This document shows positions 1-9,712 of a stretch of DNA of 64,000 nt, one piece after another. Positions within the stretch are counted from its first letter, which is position 1. Each line of letters starts with the position of its first letter. The notes under the pieces are model-generated. The model saw nothing but the letters and a program-made list of their open reading frames with translations. It was not told the DNA's origin and did not search any database. Source of the stretch: Nemertoderma westbladi (Eukaryota; Xenacoelomorpha; Nemertodermatida; Nemertodermatidae); contig JAUCBJ010008209.1 in NCBI GenBank assembly GCA_032718475.1, forward strand, positions 1 through 64,000, read 5' to 3'. The translations under genes were made by a program, and so were the position numbers.

Positions 1-241
1 AACAGCATATCAAACAATAATATGAACCAACAGACCAACGAACACACCCACCACCTTACAGCACATCAGTACAGCAGTACAGTAGGTACCGGTAACGGAT
101 ACTGTACCTACAGACCTAGAAGATAGGAAAGACTGAATACCGGAATACCAGAAGAGGACCGGTAGGTAAAAGACCAGTAGGTTGGATCTAACCACCACCA
201 TGCCAGGGTCTACTAGAGCCCTAACAATACATAATCTAACA
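1..241 (-). repeat. 3' LTR of the Gypsy element (partial)
   Basis: This matches 4542-4671 and 5259-5361 almost base for base. It carries an extra CAGTACAG-like 8-nt stretch near 70-80 and lacks the 587 bp found in the other LTR. The copy continues beyond the window start, so the LTR length is unknown. The minus-strand 5' end is TGTTAG at 241, next to the purine tract. Confidence 0.8.
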
Positions 242-329
242 TCTCCCCCAAGAACAATGTAGGAGACATTTGTACTGAAAAAAAAAATCCAACCACCACC
301 AATAGGTCAGTTCCTTGAACTCCGAATCT

Positions 330-670
330 TGCTGGTTGCTTGTAAGTTCTCGAACTGCGCCTGGGAAGATCATCAGCGAACTGTACCTGTTTTTGAGGCG
401 TTATATCACGAAGAGAAGAGTCATCTGGGATGGAACGCAGATAACGACGATTTCTCCAATACACCCGACCATTGTCTAGTTCTATCCTGTAATCTCGCCT
501 AGTACCACGGGAAAGGACGATACCAGATTTGTTCCATAGTTTGGAATGTGCACTGGAATGGAATGATGCAAACTCGGGAACCAATAGGAATCGGGGTTAA
601 GTCGTGAGCATGATCATTATAATATGATTCAGTTGCTGAAGACGTTGAAGGACCAGGGATAGGGAATGAA
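330..670 (-). pseudogene. C-terminal tail of Gypsy pol, frameshifted
   Basis: After the stop of the main frame, translation continues in other frames with typical post-integrase sequence: a segment with PIGSRVCI, then in a different frame KLWNKSGIVLSRG and GRVYWRNRRYLRSIP, which is the usual Gypsy C-terminal pattern (G-R-x-Y...RNRR.LR). At least two frame changes separate it from the integrase core, so this copy could not make a full-length Pol. The last of these frames runs on into the LTR. Confidence 0.6.
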
Positions 671-3600
671 TCACCTGCCAGTGTGGACGAATGAGCTGGT
701 AGGTATAGTAGAACGGAGGGATCTACCGAACAACAGTTGAGCTGGAGACATACCATGTTCTTTAGGAGTATTTCTCCATTCTAGCAAACCACGAATAAAG
801 CAAGTAGAGTTTAGATCTCCTTTGACATCTAACTTTCTTATCAATGATTTCATGGCCTTTACAGCCCCCTCTGCATGGCCATTAGACTGAGGATACTCAG
901 GAGTAGAATACTCAGGGATGATATTCCATTCGGATAAGAAATCATGATAACGTGCTGAATTAAATTGTGTACCACCATCAGAACGAAGGCGTTTTGGAAT
1001 ACCGAAATCTTTGAACCATCCTCGAAGAGCTGAAATAACTTGAGAGCTGGAAGGATCGGCACGCCAAGAATGAATGCATGGCCACCCAGAATATCTATCG
1101 ACATAAACCAGGTATGACCAGGTGCTGAAGTAGAAAAGATCAGCAGAGTAATCCTCCATTGGAAGACATGGATGAGGGTCGCTGTGGAGAGACTCTTTAG
1201 GTAAACTTGGTTGATAAAGTTGACACTGGGGACAAGAATTGACTATGTTTGTAATATCGCTATTGATACCAGGCCAGAATACAGTTTGCCTAGCTCTCCT
1301 CTTAGAACGTTCAATGCCCTGATGAGCATCATGAAGGTGCTTCAGGACATCCTTGCGGAGGGAAGATGGAATTACAATCCGGGAACCTAACAAAAGAAGA
1401 TTATCTTCACAAGATAACTGATGTCGCACATTCCAGAATGGGCGTATGTGTACAGAACATTGTGTGGATGTTGAGGGAAATCCAGAAATAACAGCATCCA
1501 CCAAAGCCATGTAAGAAATTTCATCCTTTGCAGATGATCGGATAGACTCAATATATGAATCCTTGAGATGACTTGGAGCATCAGAGACAACAATTGAGGT
1601 AGACACGTGACGAATGACTGCAGAAACATGGTCATTGACATCTGTATCACAAAGAATATCCTCTGGAGTAGGATCCGAAACAGGGGCACGGGAAAGTGCG
1701 TCTGGAATCGAATCGATATCGGAAGTGATATCGGAAGTGATATCGGAAGTGATATCAGAAGTGATATCGGAAGTGATATCGGAAGTGATATTGGAAGTGA
1801 TATCGGAAGTGATATCGGAAATGATATCAGAAGTGATATCAGAAGTGATATCGGAAGTGATATCGGAAATGATATCGGAAGTGATATCAGAAGTGATATC
1901 GGAAGTGATATCGGAAATGATATCGGAAGTGATATCAGAAGTGATATCGGAAGTGATATCGGAAGTGATATCGGAAATGATATCGGAAGTGATATCAGAA
2001 GTGATATCGGAAGTGATATCAGAAGTGATATCAGAAGTGATATCGGAAGTGATATCGGAAATGATATCGGAAGTGATATCAGAAGTGATATCGGAAGTGA
2101 TATCGGAAGGATGGACCCAATCAGTTGGTTCGTTATCCAGAACTGGACAAATAATACCTTGTTCAACCATTTTCTCTAAGCGAGCTTTAGCCCAGTCTCT
2201 AATGGCTAAAGGAAGTTGCCTGGCTGTATGAATAGCATATGGTTGGGCATCATCTTTTAATGAAATGGTCATGGGTGGGCCATTCATTGGAAGAAGTTTG
2301 TCATCTTGGTCAAAAACATCAGAATAAGCCTTTATGAGTTTCTGCTTAACAGTATCCCTTTCTGAAGGTGAAGGTTCATCAGAAAGATGGAAGTCAACCT
2401 TGAATGATGTTGTTGGAATTGAGTTTTTAATACCAATAGGTGACATATTAGAAGAATTAGAAGAAGCAACAGACTGAATTTCTGCCACTGGTTCTGGATA
2501 TGAACTTGAAATAATTCCTAGGTTTTGACAAGTATACCATGCCAAAAGAATTCCATCGACTTCTTCACAAATGCAGATAAGCTCATCAGTTGAATATTCA
2601 CCATAGGAAATTGTGGTGTGGAGGAGACCAATGCATGAAAGAAGACTACCATTAGCAGCAGAAAGATCATCATGGTCTGGTGGAAGTAAATTTTCTTTGT
2701 CAATAGAAAGGGCCTGAAGAAAATCTAAGCCGGCAACAGTGGCCTCAGCACCAGTATCTGGAGTTGCTTTGAGAGAACCGAATAAATGTCCTGTTGCGAT
2801 ATGACAGAAGTTCAGAAATACTTTTGGAGCTTGTTGATTATGGCTTCCAATCAAATTGAGGGTGATGCGGCTAATGGGTTTTGTCTTAGGTTTTGAAGAT
2901 GAATTCGAATTATTTTGTTTAGACCGACAAACATTGGCAAAGTGGCCTTCCTTGCCACAATAAGAACAATCTTTGTTCCTTGCTGGACAGTCAGCGCGTT
3001 TATGGTCTGTTTTACCACAACCATAACAAACTATAGGGCCAGTAGTTGAAGAATTGTTTCTGGAATTGGATTTAGAAGAATTGTTGCGCCTGGAATTATA
3101 GGGCTTTTTGTTGTGAAAACGAGATTGTCGAGAAGCTTGGTTGATTGAAGGGTTTTTTAAATCCTGAACTCCAGCTTGGGCTGATTCCTCAGACCTACAA
3201 AGATTTACAGCATCTTCAAGCGATGGAAATGGAGTCAATGCAAGAAGTTTAGATCTGGTGTCCTCGCAAGAAATACCAGACATAATTCGAGTAGTCAACC
3301 GCCGATCGAAACAATGACGACATAGATCAGCATCTCGAGCAAGATCTTTAATAGCAACCAGGTAGCTATCAAAATTTTCACTTTGACGTTGTTTCCTATT
3401 ATCAAACTGAACACAATCAAGGGCTATATTCCGTTTACCACGAAAATAACTTTGAATACAATCTATTAACACCTGAACTGTTAAAGGATTATCATGTGTG
3501 TCAGGAGGAATGTCAATAACTTGTTCCAGTGTAGAGCGCATACCTATAGAAAGGTAACTCCTGAAAATACAGATTTGCCTATCCCTAGCCATTCTATCCA

Positions 3601-3931
3601 TCTGAAATGCAGAATAATAATCCGCCCAAACCGACTTCCAAGTTTCAAATTTTGCTAAACTGAAATCCGGTTCTAAAGCAATTGGTGCTTTAATTTGAAG
3701 ATTACGAGGGGTTGAGTCAGCCTGATGAACTACAGGTTGATGTGGTTGACCAAGTAATTGTTGAAATTGATGGGCATTTTGGGCTTGGGATTGTGCTAAG
3801 GAATCAGCCAAATCGCGTTGTGATTTAACTAAAGCATGTAGAAGAGCTGAGGTGGGATCAGGATTACCACGACCAGCCAACTGTTCTCTTAAAACCTCCA
3901 GTTCGGTTTCGAGTTCAGCTTTAGTAGGCAT
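671..3931 (-). CDS. Gypsy Gag-Pol polyprotein with RT/RNase H replaced by a repeat
   Basis: A single 1086-residue frame. Residues 1-290 are Gag-like, with a basic Asn/Ser-rich linker. Two CCHC zinc knuckles follow (CYGCGKTDHKRADC near 300 and CSYCGKEGHFANVC near 320). The aspartic protease motif DTGAEATV is near 392. Sequence leading into reverse transcriptase (EPTDWVHP, about 600) is then interrupted by roughly 132 residues of Thr-Ser-Asp-Ile repeats. After the repeat the frame resumes at DSIPDALSRAP, the segment that normally follows RNase H. The integrase has its HHCC zinc site (HLHDAHQG...CPQC, about 862-903) and the three acidic positions (SADLF, RSDGGTQF, SNGHAEG). YxDD and all RT and RNase H motifs are absent. 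The ATG at 3931 is the first in frame and precedes a coiled-coil-like TKAELETELE start. The element can only move if another copy supplies RT. Confidence 0.85.
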   Translation of the reverse strand: MPTKAELETELEVLREQLAGRGNPDPTSALLHALVKSQRDLADSLAQSQAQNAHQFQQLLGQPHQPVVHQADSTPRNLQIKAPIALEPDFSLAKFETWKSVWADYYSAFQMDRMARDRQICIFRSYLSIGMRSTLEQVIDIPPDTHDNPLTVQVLIDCIQSYFRGKRNIALDCVQFDNRKQRQSENFDSYLVAIKDLARDADLCRHCFDRRLTTRIMSGISCEDTRSKLLALTPFPSLEDAVNLCRSEESAQAGVQDLKNPSINQASRQSRFHNKKPYNSRRNNSSKSNSRNNSSTTGPIVCYGCGKTDHKRADCPARNKDCSYCGKEGHFANVCRSKQNNSNSSSKPKTKPISRITLNLIGSHNQQAPKVFLNFCHIATGHLFGSLKATPDTGAEATVAGLDFLQALSIDKENLLPPDHDDLSAANGSLLSCIGLLHTTISYGEYSTDELICICEEVDGILLAWYTCQNLGIISSSYPEPVAEIQSVASSNSSNMSPIGIKNSIPTTSFKVDFHLSDEPSPSERDTVKQKLIKAYSDVFDQDDKLLPMNGPPMTISLKDDAQPYAIHTARQLPLAIRDWAKARLEKMVEQGIICPVLDNEPTDWVHPSDITSDITSDITSDIISDITSDITSDITSDITSDITSDITSDIISDITSDITSDITSDITSDIISDITSDITSDITSDIISDITSDITSDITSDIISDITSDITSNITSDITSDITSDITSDITSDITSDIDSIPDALSRAPVSDPTPEDILCDTDVNDHVSAVIRHVSTSIVVSDAPSHLKDSYIESIRSSAKDEISYMALVDAVISGFPSTSTQCSVHIRPFWNVRHQLSCEDNLLLLGSRIVIPSSLRKDVLKHLHDAHQGIERSKRRARQTVFWPGINSDITNIVNSCPQCQLYQPSLPKESLHSDPHPCLPMEDYSADLFYFSTWSYLVYVDRYSGWPCIHSWRADPSSSQVISALRGWFKDFGIPKRLRSDGGTQFNSARYHDFLSEWNIIPEYSTPEYPQSNGHAEGAVKAMKSLIRKLDVKGDLNSTCFIRGLLEWRNTPKEHGMSPAQLLFGRSLRSTIPTSSFVHTGR
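1715..2109. repeat. 12-bp tandem array inside gag-pol (about 33 copies)
   Basis: The consensus is GATATCGGAAGT on the plus strand, with variants GATATCAGAAGT, GATATCGGAAAT and one GATATTGGAAGT. The array is 395 bp, so about 33 units, with no interruptions. Variants recur in a set order (GGAAAT, GGAAGT, AGAAGT, GGAAGT), which suggests duplication of multi-unit blocks. On the minus strand each unit reads Thr-Ser-Asp-Ile, and the array keeps the Pol frame open across it. All other frames are also open, which generates long spurious ORFs on both strands. Confidence 0.95.
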
Positions 3932-4541
3932 ATCTGACTGTTGAATATTAGAGAAATTTCAGGAAATTAAATATCCGAAAAAATTTGAAAAATCCGAAAA
4001 GAAAAAATTTTGCAAAAATGTGCAAAACTTTTTCACGCAAATCAGCCAAAATCTGTAGTTATCGAATACTGGCAGACTGGAATACCGCCTGACTGCTGAA
4101 TGTGAATTGAATAGGTACCGGTAGTTATAATTAGGCTAGCGGGCGTCGCTGCCTACCCCTCACGGCCCCCGGACAGCGCAAGGTCCTCAGCGCCGATGTA
4201 GGCTACCGTCGTCGCTGTGTTTTTCGCCAACGTAGTAGCTACACAACGACAACGATAACCAGCGCGAGTCACTCCACTGTCCGTCCCAAGGGCTTAGTTT
4301 AGAAGAGTACTGGAGTAGGTACACCACCAGAAGTATAGGTAGGTAGCTACTGAGCTAGGCCTAGATCAGAATCAGTAGAGGCGACCGGTAGAATAATGTT
4401 GAATTATCTAACCTGCTGAATGCGCTGGAATGTCCACCATTTGAATAGGGTTGTAGGAACATCAAGTACATCACTGCGCCATATTGGGATCGGAAATAAA
4501 TGAATACCAGCTGCATCAGTTTATTAATGGTCGACATACAG
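3932..4541 (-). other. Gypsy leader / inner part of the 5' LTR
   Basis: This non-coding stretch lies between the Gag start and the recognisable LTR sequence. It is AT-rich next to Gag (3950-4050) with a GC-rich patch at 4140-4270. The left border of the LTR and the primer-binding site should be here, but I could not fix them because the companion LTR is cut by the window edge. Confidence 0.5.
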
Positions 4542-5361
4542 AACAGCATATCAAACAATAATATGAACCAACAGACCAACGAACACACCCACCACCTTAC
4601 AGCACATCAGTACAGTAGGTACCGGTAACGGATACTGTACCTACAGACCTAGAAGATAGGAAAGACTGAATTCCGATAGCTTATGCATTAAATTATCGGT
4701 CAGACCTGCAGACTGGTTAAAACTGCAGTAGCTACGAGCTACTGCGTTAAATTAAATTCCCCCATCCGTATATACTGATATAGTCGCATCAGTTCAACAC
4801 TGTTACACCTAAACCCAACTGAGTAACAGTTATTCATATTCATTCATGTTCATTCATATTATTAGTTTGAAGGTGGGGAGGATATATTTTCTAATAATAA
4901 AAAGGCTAAAACAATATAACCTCATTACAATAAATTTATCGTACTACGAAATTGGGGAGGAGCAGGTTACACAGACAAGGTTTTCTAACCAGAACAATAA
5001 ACGATACATACTGAATAACCGGTCTGCCAGTACTGTAACCATTGACAATAAGGAAGGGAACGGAGCAGTCTGGCAGTGTATTTTGAATTTATTGCAATTA
5101 CATTGGGGGGACCAAATCCGCGAACGAGGACCCAATCCGCTAGCAGATTTGGTCCTAGGGAGACCAAATCTGCTAGCGGATTGGGTCCGGGGGACTAAAT
5201 CCGCTAGCAGATCCGGTCCGGGGGGACCGATTCTTCGGGGGACTGAATCCGCTGTTACACCGGAATACCAGAAGAGGACCGGTAGGTAAAAGACCAGTAG
5301 GTTGGATCTAACCACCACCAAGCCAGGGTCTACTAGAGCCCTAACAATACATAATCTAACA
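4542..5361 (-). repeat. 5' LTR of the Gypsy element with a 587-bp indel
   Basis: Positions 4542-4671 and 5259-5361 match the left LTR; 4672-5258 has no counterpart there. The short sequence GACTGAAT occurs both at the left breakpoint (4664-4671) and near the right one (5241-5248), so the left LTR could be a deletion product rather than this one an insertion. The extra segment holds a copy of a dispersed repeat (4954-5001), a perfect inverted repeat (5128-5188) and several partial copies of an ACCAAATCCGCTAGCAGAT-like unit up to 5250. Confidence 0.75.
5128..5188. repeat. Perfect 27-bp inverted repeat, 7-nt loop
   Basis: Arm 5128-5154 (starts GGACCCAATCCGCTAGC) is the exact reverse complement of 5162-5188; the loop is CTAGGGA. 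Each arm contains GCTAGC. Imperfect copies of the arm lie on both sides (5109-5121 and 5191-5218), so this is a small cluster of alternating repeats inside the LTR indel. Confidence 0.95.
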
Positions 5362-5363
5362 AT

Positions 5364-5490
5364 AATGCGGATGATCTAGCAAATGTCATGGGTGATAGGG
5401 AGTTGTGGCGGTGCAATTTTGTTGACAAGCCGGCACAGCATTCTTAAAAATGCAGCTGCAATGCAGCATGCCGATCCTAGTAGTAGAAGG
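5364..5490 (+). mobile_element. LINE 3'-end fragment
   Basis: The segment is close to the reverse complement of 12070-12190, which is the end of a LINE reading frame (the GDRELWRCNFVDKP part) and the start of its 3' UTR. It ends with the same CCTAGTAGTAG tail. It is 5' truncated and abuts the Gypsy LTR at 5361. A third, more diverged copy lies at 56325-56450. Confidence 0.8.
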
Positions 5491-6255
5491 CCTCGAAGAT
5501 GCCCTGTTTTGCCACACCCATAGCATGTCCTTGTCGTAGTGGAGGTATCAGGATTGGAATTACCTGATGCTCCGGATGCATTATTATTGTTTTTATTGCG
5601 ATCCTGGCTTTTGCCTCTGTAATAATTCTTGCGTCCAGTGGTTAGATAGATAGATAGATTTATTTATACATTATGCAAAAACAATAACAAATACACCAAA
5701 CAAGGTACCGGTATAAAGGTATTGTCCAACATAACATATACGATTACCCCTAAAGCTTTGCAGCTTATTTCCAAGGGGGTCCTTTATGTTACTTGGTTAC
5801 AAATACAATATTACACTACGCTAACCTAAAACCAATATAAAACGTAATTACACTATGTACATAGAGCGTGACAATGTCCGACTCAACGATAAAGATGTAA
5901 TGTACAGAACAATTTATTATACAACGTAATTACAGTATAAAAAGTAAATAATTAATAAACTAATAACTTACTGTAGGACTATTGTACCTATTTTTACATT
6001 GCACACGGAGGTGAGATTTAACTGCAGATTTAAAAGAATGTTGATTATTTAGGTTTTTAATTTCATTAGGCAGAGCGTTCCAATTTTTAATACCGTTAAA
6101 AAAGAAAATATCGTGGTTCTGTTAATAACATGAGGATTTTTTAAGTCCTGTATACCAGCCAGGACAGATTCCTTTGATCTCCACAGATTAATGGAATCTT
6201 CTAGTGAAGGAAAAGGAGTCAAGGCCACAAGTTTCGAGCGGGTTTCTTTACACAT
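5491..6255 (-). pseudogene. Gypsy gag fragment split by a LINE insertion
   Basis: On the minus strand 6129-6255 encodes ETRSKLVALTPFPSLED and following residues, closely similar to the Gag of the element at 671-3931. Gag continues at 5491-5640, which encodes an Asn-rich linker and the zinc knuckle start CYGCGKTGHLRG. The two parts are separated by a LINE 3' fragment (5641-6115). The hexamer AACCAC (minus strand) occurs on both sides of the insert, consistent with a short target-site duplication. This is a different, older Gypsy copy than the one at 1-5361. Confidence 0.7.
5641..6115 (-). mobile_element. CR1/L2-like LINE 3' end
   Basis: On the minus strand the segment begins with a degraded C-terminal LINE frame (FNGIKNWNALPNEIKNL, then HSFKSAVKSHLRVQ), a pattern common at the end of CR1/L2-group ORF2. 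It runs through an AT-rich 3' UTR and ends in a TCTATC-type microsatellite at 5641-5658 instead of poly(A). It is strongly 5' truncated and sits inside the gag fragment. Confidence 0.6.
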
Positions 6256-6310
6256 TGAGGGGGGGGGGGGGGGGGGGCTATCCCCCCCCCCCCCCCCCCT
6301 CCCCTCAATG
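6253..6310. repeat. G-run / C-run hairpin
   Basis: CATTGAG plus G to 6277 (19 G), the four bases CTAT, then 18 C, a T, and CCCCTCAATG. The flanks CATTGAG and CTCAATG are inverted. It looks like two inverted element ends meeting with nothing between them, or an assembly or polymerase artefact of a G tract. Confidence 0.8.
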
Positions 6311-7450
6311 AAATGTCTGCCAGGTTACTCAAAGTTCAGACTGTTGGAGGAGGACATATTAATGTCAATTAGAACATTTATTACCTTTTACAATACAGTA
6401 TTTATGTATGTAATTAGTATATTAAAACAATCCATGTTGGTTACTATATTTTATATTTTATCTATCTTTTTATCTTTATTTTTTATATTCTAGCTTTCCA
6501 ATGACACCACAATTACTGAAAGTCAGTAATAAGGAGCTGTACAAATCAAAATTCAAAAAGTATCACATTTTGTTTACATTTTACAAATAGTAATAATATT
6601 ATCTTCAACTTAAAGAAAAATAATTGTATGGTCTTCCGTAGTCGTTCGAATTCTAATTTCATTGTTAATAGCATTTTTAAAAAAGGTCCAACACAGTGGC
6701 GGATCTAGGATTTCTCCAAGGAAAAAAAAATGATACATCATCTATTATAGAGACAGGAAATTTTAACACTATAGTGGTCAAATTTCTGGTTAAAAATGAT
6801 GAACTCTGGGATTTGTGGGTTTTATAACTTTCAATATTAAATTATTCAATTTTAATTAAGGTTTCAATGACAAATGCTAAATTTTATGTTTACAATTTAT
6901 TATTATATTAAATGAAAAATTATTAATAGAATGTGAAAATCTTATAGGTTCCCAAAAACACGGGATGTAAATAAACGAGAATACATAGAGAGATATACAA
7001 CTGGACCACTAAATACAGTATGATAGGTAGAAAAACATTACCAATTAGATAAAGTTCATTATAAATATAATAACAACCTGACAATGAAAAACGCACTATT
7101 AGATACCGTACAGGTGCAAAGCAGTACAAATTAGATGTATTTCACTTTGCATTATACCCCCATGTAAGGATTGCCATGCTTTCACTAAGAACCCAGTTTT
7201 CAGAAGGGCTGAATCTAAACAAATTAATAAACGAATTCGAATCTGTACAGATTATAAGATATAAATAAGCGCTATAAAACACTTATTAAAGATAGATAAA
7301 ATATGTATTTAAAAAAATACATAATCTTCATATATAAAATTCCAATAGAATGTAGACCGAACATTGAAAACCTGGTATTCTTCACATCGGAAATATTACA
7401 AATTTTAGTTTTTAGTATAATACTAAAAACTAAAGTAATGATAATTAATT
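6311..7450. other. No recognisable gene
   Basis: AT-rich sequence with scattered short frames of low complexity. I see no motif, repeat border or splice pattern to support a gene. Confidence 0.5.
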
Positions 7451-7935
7451 CTAAATAAGAAGTATCATATGTTTGCGTAATGTGGCATAGTCCTTAAGTA
7501 CTTTCAGTTCGTCAACAACAATATCAACATGGATGCTGAGAAGGGCAAGACCAGTAAGTCTCTCATCACCCATAATGGAACGAAGATATGATTTCAATAG
7601 TTTAAGCTTTGAAAAGCTTCGTTCCGCTGTCGCATTCGTTACAGGCAATGTGCCAAAGAGACACAACAATAGAGCAACTGTTTGATAGAATACGCTGTTG
7701 GCACGTTGAACCCAGTAGTGAAGAGAGCTGTCATCTTCGTTTGATTCTCTAGTTTCTAAAAACCATCTCTCGACTTCGGCTCTGACTACGGAGTCTGGTT
7801 TATTAATATCTTCACTATATCACTGGGAAGCTGCCAAAACTGTATCTAATGAGTCTGTGGTGCGGAATCTGGGAATGAGTTCTTGGAGTCCAAGTTGAGG
7901 GGGAGGTCTCGACTCGAATCGATCATGTAGCTCAC
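7451..7935 (-). pseudogene. hAT dimerisation-domain exon
   Basis: This is the last exon of the ZMYM1-like gene. The acceptor TTTGCAG lies just upstream (7936 on the minus strand). The product starts ELHDRFESRPPPQLG, continues to VRAEVERWFLETRE and the conserved NATAERSFSKLK block, and stops at 7451. One in-frame TGA interrupts it after LAASQ, where a Trp codon would fit. The reading frame is one base out of phase with the upstream donor, in line with decay. Confidence 0.65.
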
Positions 7936-8556
7936 CTGCAAATTAAATTGACAAAATTAATTAGGCTTGTTAATATTTATTTATTACTGCACTTAATCCA
8001 CATATATATTTATCTGTATTTCTATTATATTTGCAGATAGTGGTGGACTTTGACCACAAGCGAAAGTAGTGATCTTCAGCGCAAATTGACCGAGACAGGG
8101 GGGGGGGGGGGGGGGGGGGGAACTGGACGCAAAATCCGCCTTGGCGAATTAATATCCCGCCTCAATGTTAAATTCTCAATTTAGGGAAAGGAGCAGGTTA
8201 CAGTGGCACGTTATTTTAACCAAAACAATAAACTAAACACAATAGAACAGGTTACATTTTTATTTTTGAGAGTAATCATCTGTTATTTGTGTCGAATTTC
8301 CCCTGGAGAGGGATGAATTTTTATTGCATTCAGTTTCCCCCCCCTATCTGAATTGACCGCAAGTGAAATAATGTATAGTTTATTGTTTTGGTTAGAAAAC
8401 GCCACCACTGTAACCTGCTCCTCTTTCCCTTAATATTTTTAATTAAATTAAACCAATTTTTAAAACCCACTAAAATTTATTTTGTGTTTGTGGTCATTTC
8501 GCGCCATTGACTCTATATTTGACATTGACACAACAAAAATTAACCTGTGGACTTAC
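7936..8556 (-). other. Intron of the ZMYM1-like gene
   Basis: The donor GTAAGT (minus strand, 8556 downward) directly follows the codons for DHVIA; the acceptor is TTTGCAG at 7936. The 621-bp intron hosts a 23-bp G run and the inverted dispersed repeat described separately. Confidence 0.6.
8060..8430. repeat. Foldback repeat in the intron, with a G run
   Basis: The left part 8184-8234 (GGGAAAGGAGCAGGTTACAG ... AACCAAAACAATAAAC) recurs inverted at 8378-8430. Outside and between them, AATTGACC(G/-)AGACAGG plus 23 G (8098-8120) and a shorter C run with CTATCTGAATTGACC (8330-8357) are also inverted. A third, direct copy of the GGAGCAGGTTAC unit lies at 4954-5001. This is a non-autonomous foldback-type repeat; no coding capacity was seen. 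Confidence 0.65.
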
Positions 8557-9190
8557 CGCAATAACATGGTCCAAAAATGGCAAATATATATTCCGTTGGA
8601 AACGCTCCTCAGAAGACTCAGATGGGGCATTGGGCCTCTTAGTTTGGCGTCGAACGGTTCTAGGTGGGTGTAATGTCTGAGCTCCAATAGTTTCAGCTAA
8701 TTCTTGCGTCTCGTTAAATAGTCGCTGAAATACTGTTACAGCATTGGTTCTGTTGGTAGTAAGCGTTTGATGGATCTTAGATATTTCCCTATAAGCCTGA
8801 CCAAGATGTTGATTTACCTTCTGCAGATTTTCACTAGCAGTCACAGTGTAAGAAAGTATTGAAACTGCCACTGATAGTGAGACCAAGAATGATGGCGTTT
8901 GAATAGCTGTTAATAATGTCGCTGCATCCGCTGCTGACTTTCGATCTGTACCTTCAGATATATCTTCCAGTAATTCGGCAACATATGGCAGTAATTCCTG
9001 AAAAATCATGATCGAATTATGACGATCGACCCATCGAGTAGGACAAAGAAGCCGAAGCAGCCGCCCTTTCCATGCAGAATCGGGAACATTATTGTGCAAA
9101 ATCTCGTCAAGCAACTGAATACGCTTCAGTGAAGAAAGTACAAAGTCAGCTACTTTGTTTACAATTCCAAAGCAGTTTCTAATTTCAGGT
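8557..9190 (-). pseudogene. Central exon of the ZMYM1-like gene
   Basis: The frame reads from FVLSSLKRIQLLDEIL through LCPTRWVDRHNSI, a motif typical of hAT-derived proteins (C-P-T-R-W), then a long helical region, and ends at DHVIA before a GTAAGT donor. The upstream link to the 9222-9479 piece needs a frameshift near 9200-9220. Confidence 0.6.
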
Positions 9191-9221
9191 AGCTCGCATG
9201 ACTTTGAATAACGAGATTAAG

Positions 9222-9479
9222 TCAATGATTGAAGCAATGGATTGGTATGGCTAGTGACTGTTTCTTAGTAATTATAGCTGCACAGCCATTGAATTTCCCC
9301 ATCATTGAAGATGCCCCATCATAGCCTTGTCCACGACAGAAATCTAATGACAATGCAAGTTCATATATATAGTCTGTAATCAGGTTTGCCAATCCCTGGC
9401 CAGTGAGATCTGTAGCATGTGCAAACCCCAAGAAATCCTCGTATACATATCCATCTTTGTCGACGGTTCTATAATTCAA
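9222..9479 (-). pseudogene. DUF4371-type fragment of the ZMYM1-like gene
   Basis: This encodes VDKDGYVYEDFLGF, then LDFCRGQGYDGASSMMG and HCFNH, matching the DUF4371 catalytic-like core of ZMYM1-type proteins (the C-R-G-Q-x-Y-D-G-A block). An acceptor-like AATTATAG precedes it. A stop follows directly after HCFNH. Confidence 0.6.
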
Positions 9480-9712
9480 ATTAATTATAAATTTATTATC
9501 TTAATTAAATAAATATTCACAATATTAGTAAGTTGTACACAACGGTGAAAACGCCCAATGGTGTCTATCTTCTCCTTGACTGGCTTACTACTGTACTATT
9601 ATTTACTTACTAGGTTCTATTTAACAAACATCTTCATTAGTAATTTTGGCAGAACAGTTCAGATTAGCATAATTAATTATTATTAAGAAAAATTAATTCA
9701 CCATTGTAATTA

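Larger units (their letters stand above)
1..5361 (-). mobile_element. Ty3/Gypsy LTR retrotransposon, cut by the window's left edge
   Basis: The element reads on the minus strand: 5' LTR at the right (about 4542-5361), leader, one gag-pol frame (671-3931), a frameshifted pol tail, and the 3' LTR at the left edge. Both LTR copies share the terminus TGTTAGATTATG, ending at 241 and 5361, and a purine-rich tract (TGGGGGAGA on the minus strand, 242-251) lies just inside the 3' LTR as expected of a polypurine tract. The two LTRs are nearly identical over their shared parts apart from one short indel and one 587-bp indel, so the insertion looks fairly young. The target-site duplication cannot be checked because the left flank lies outside the window. 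A primer-binding site was not identified. Confidence 0.85.

Noticed and set aside
1715-2109. CRISPR-like array
   Set aside because: Units are contiguous with no spacers, and the host is a eukaryote.
1607-2231. Plus-strand ORFs of about 190-205 codons (Ser-Asp-Ile-Gly and Ile-Ser-Glu-Val repeats) and a minus-strand one of Ile-Ser-Leu-Pro repeats
   Set aside because: They are frame shadows of the 12-bp array; outside the array they show no protein-like sequence.
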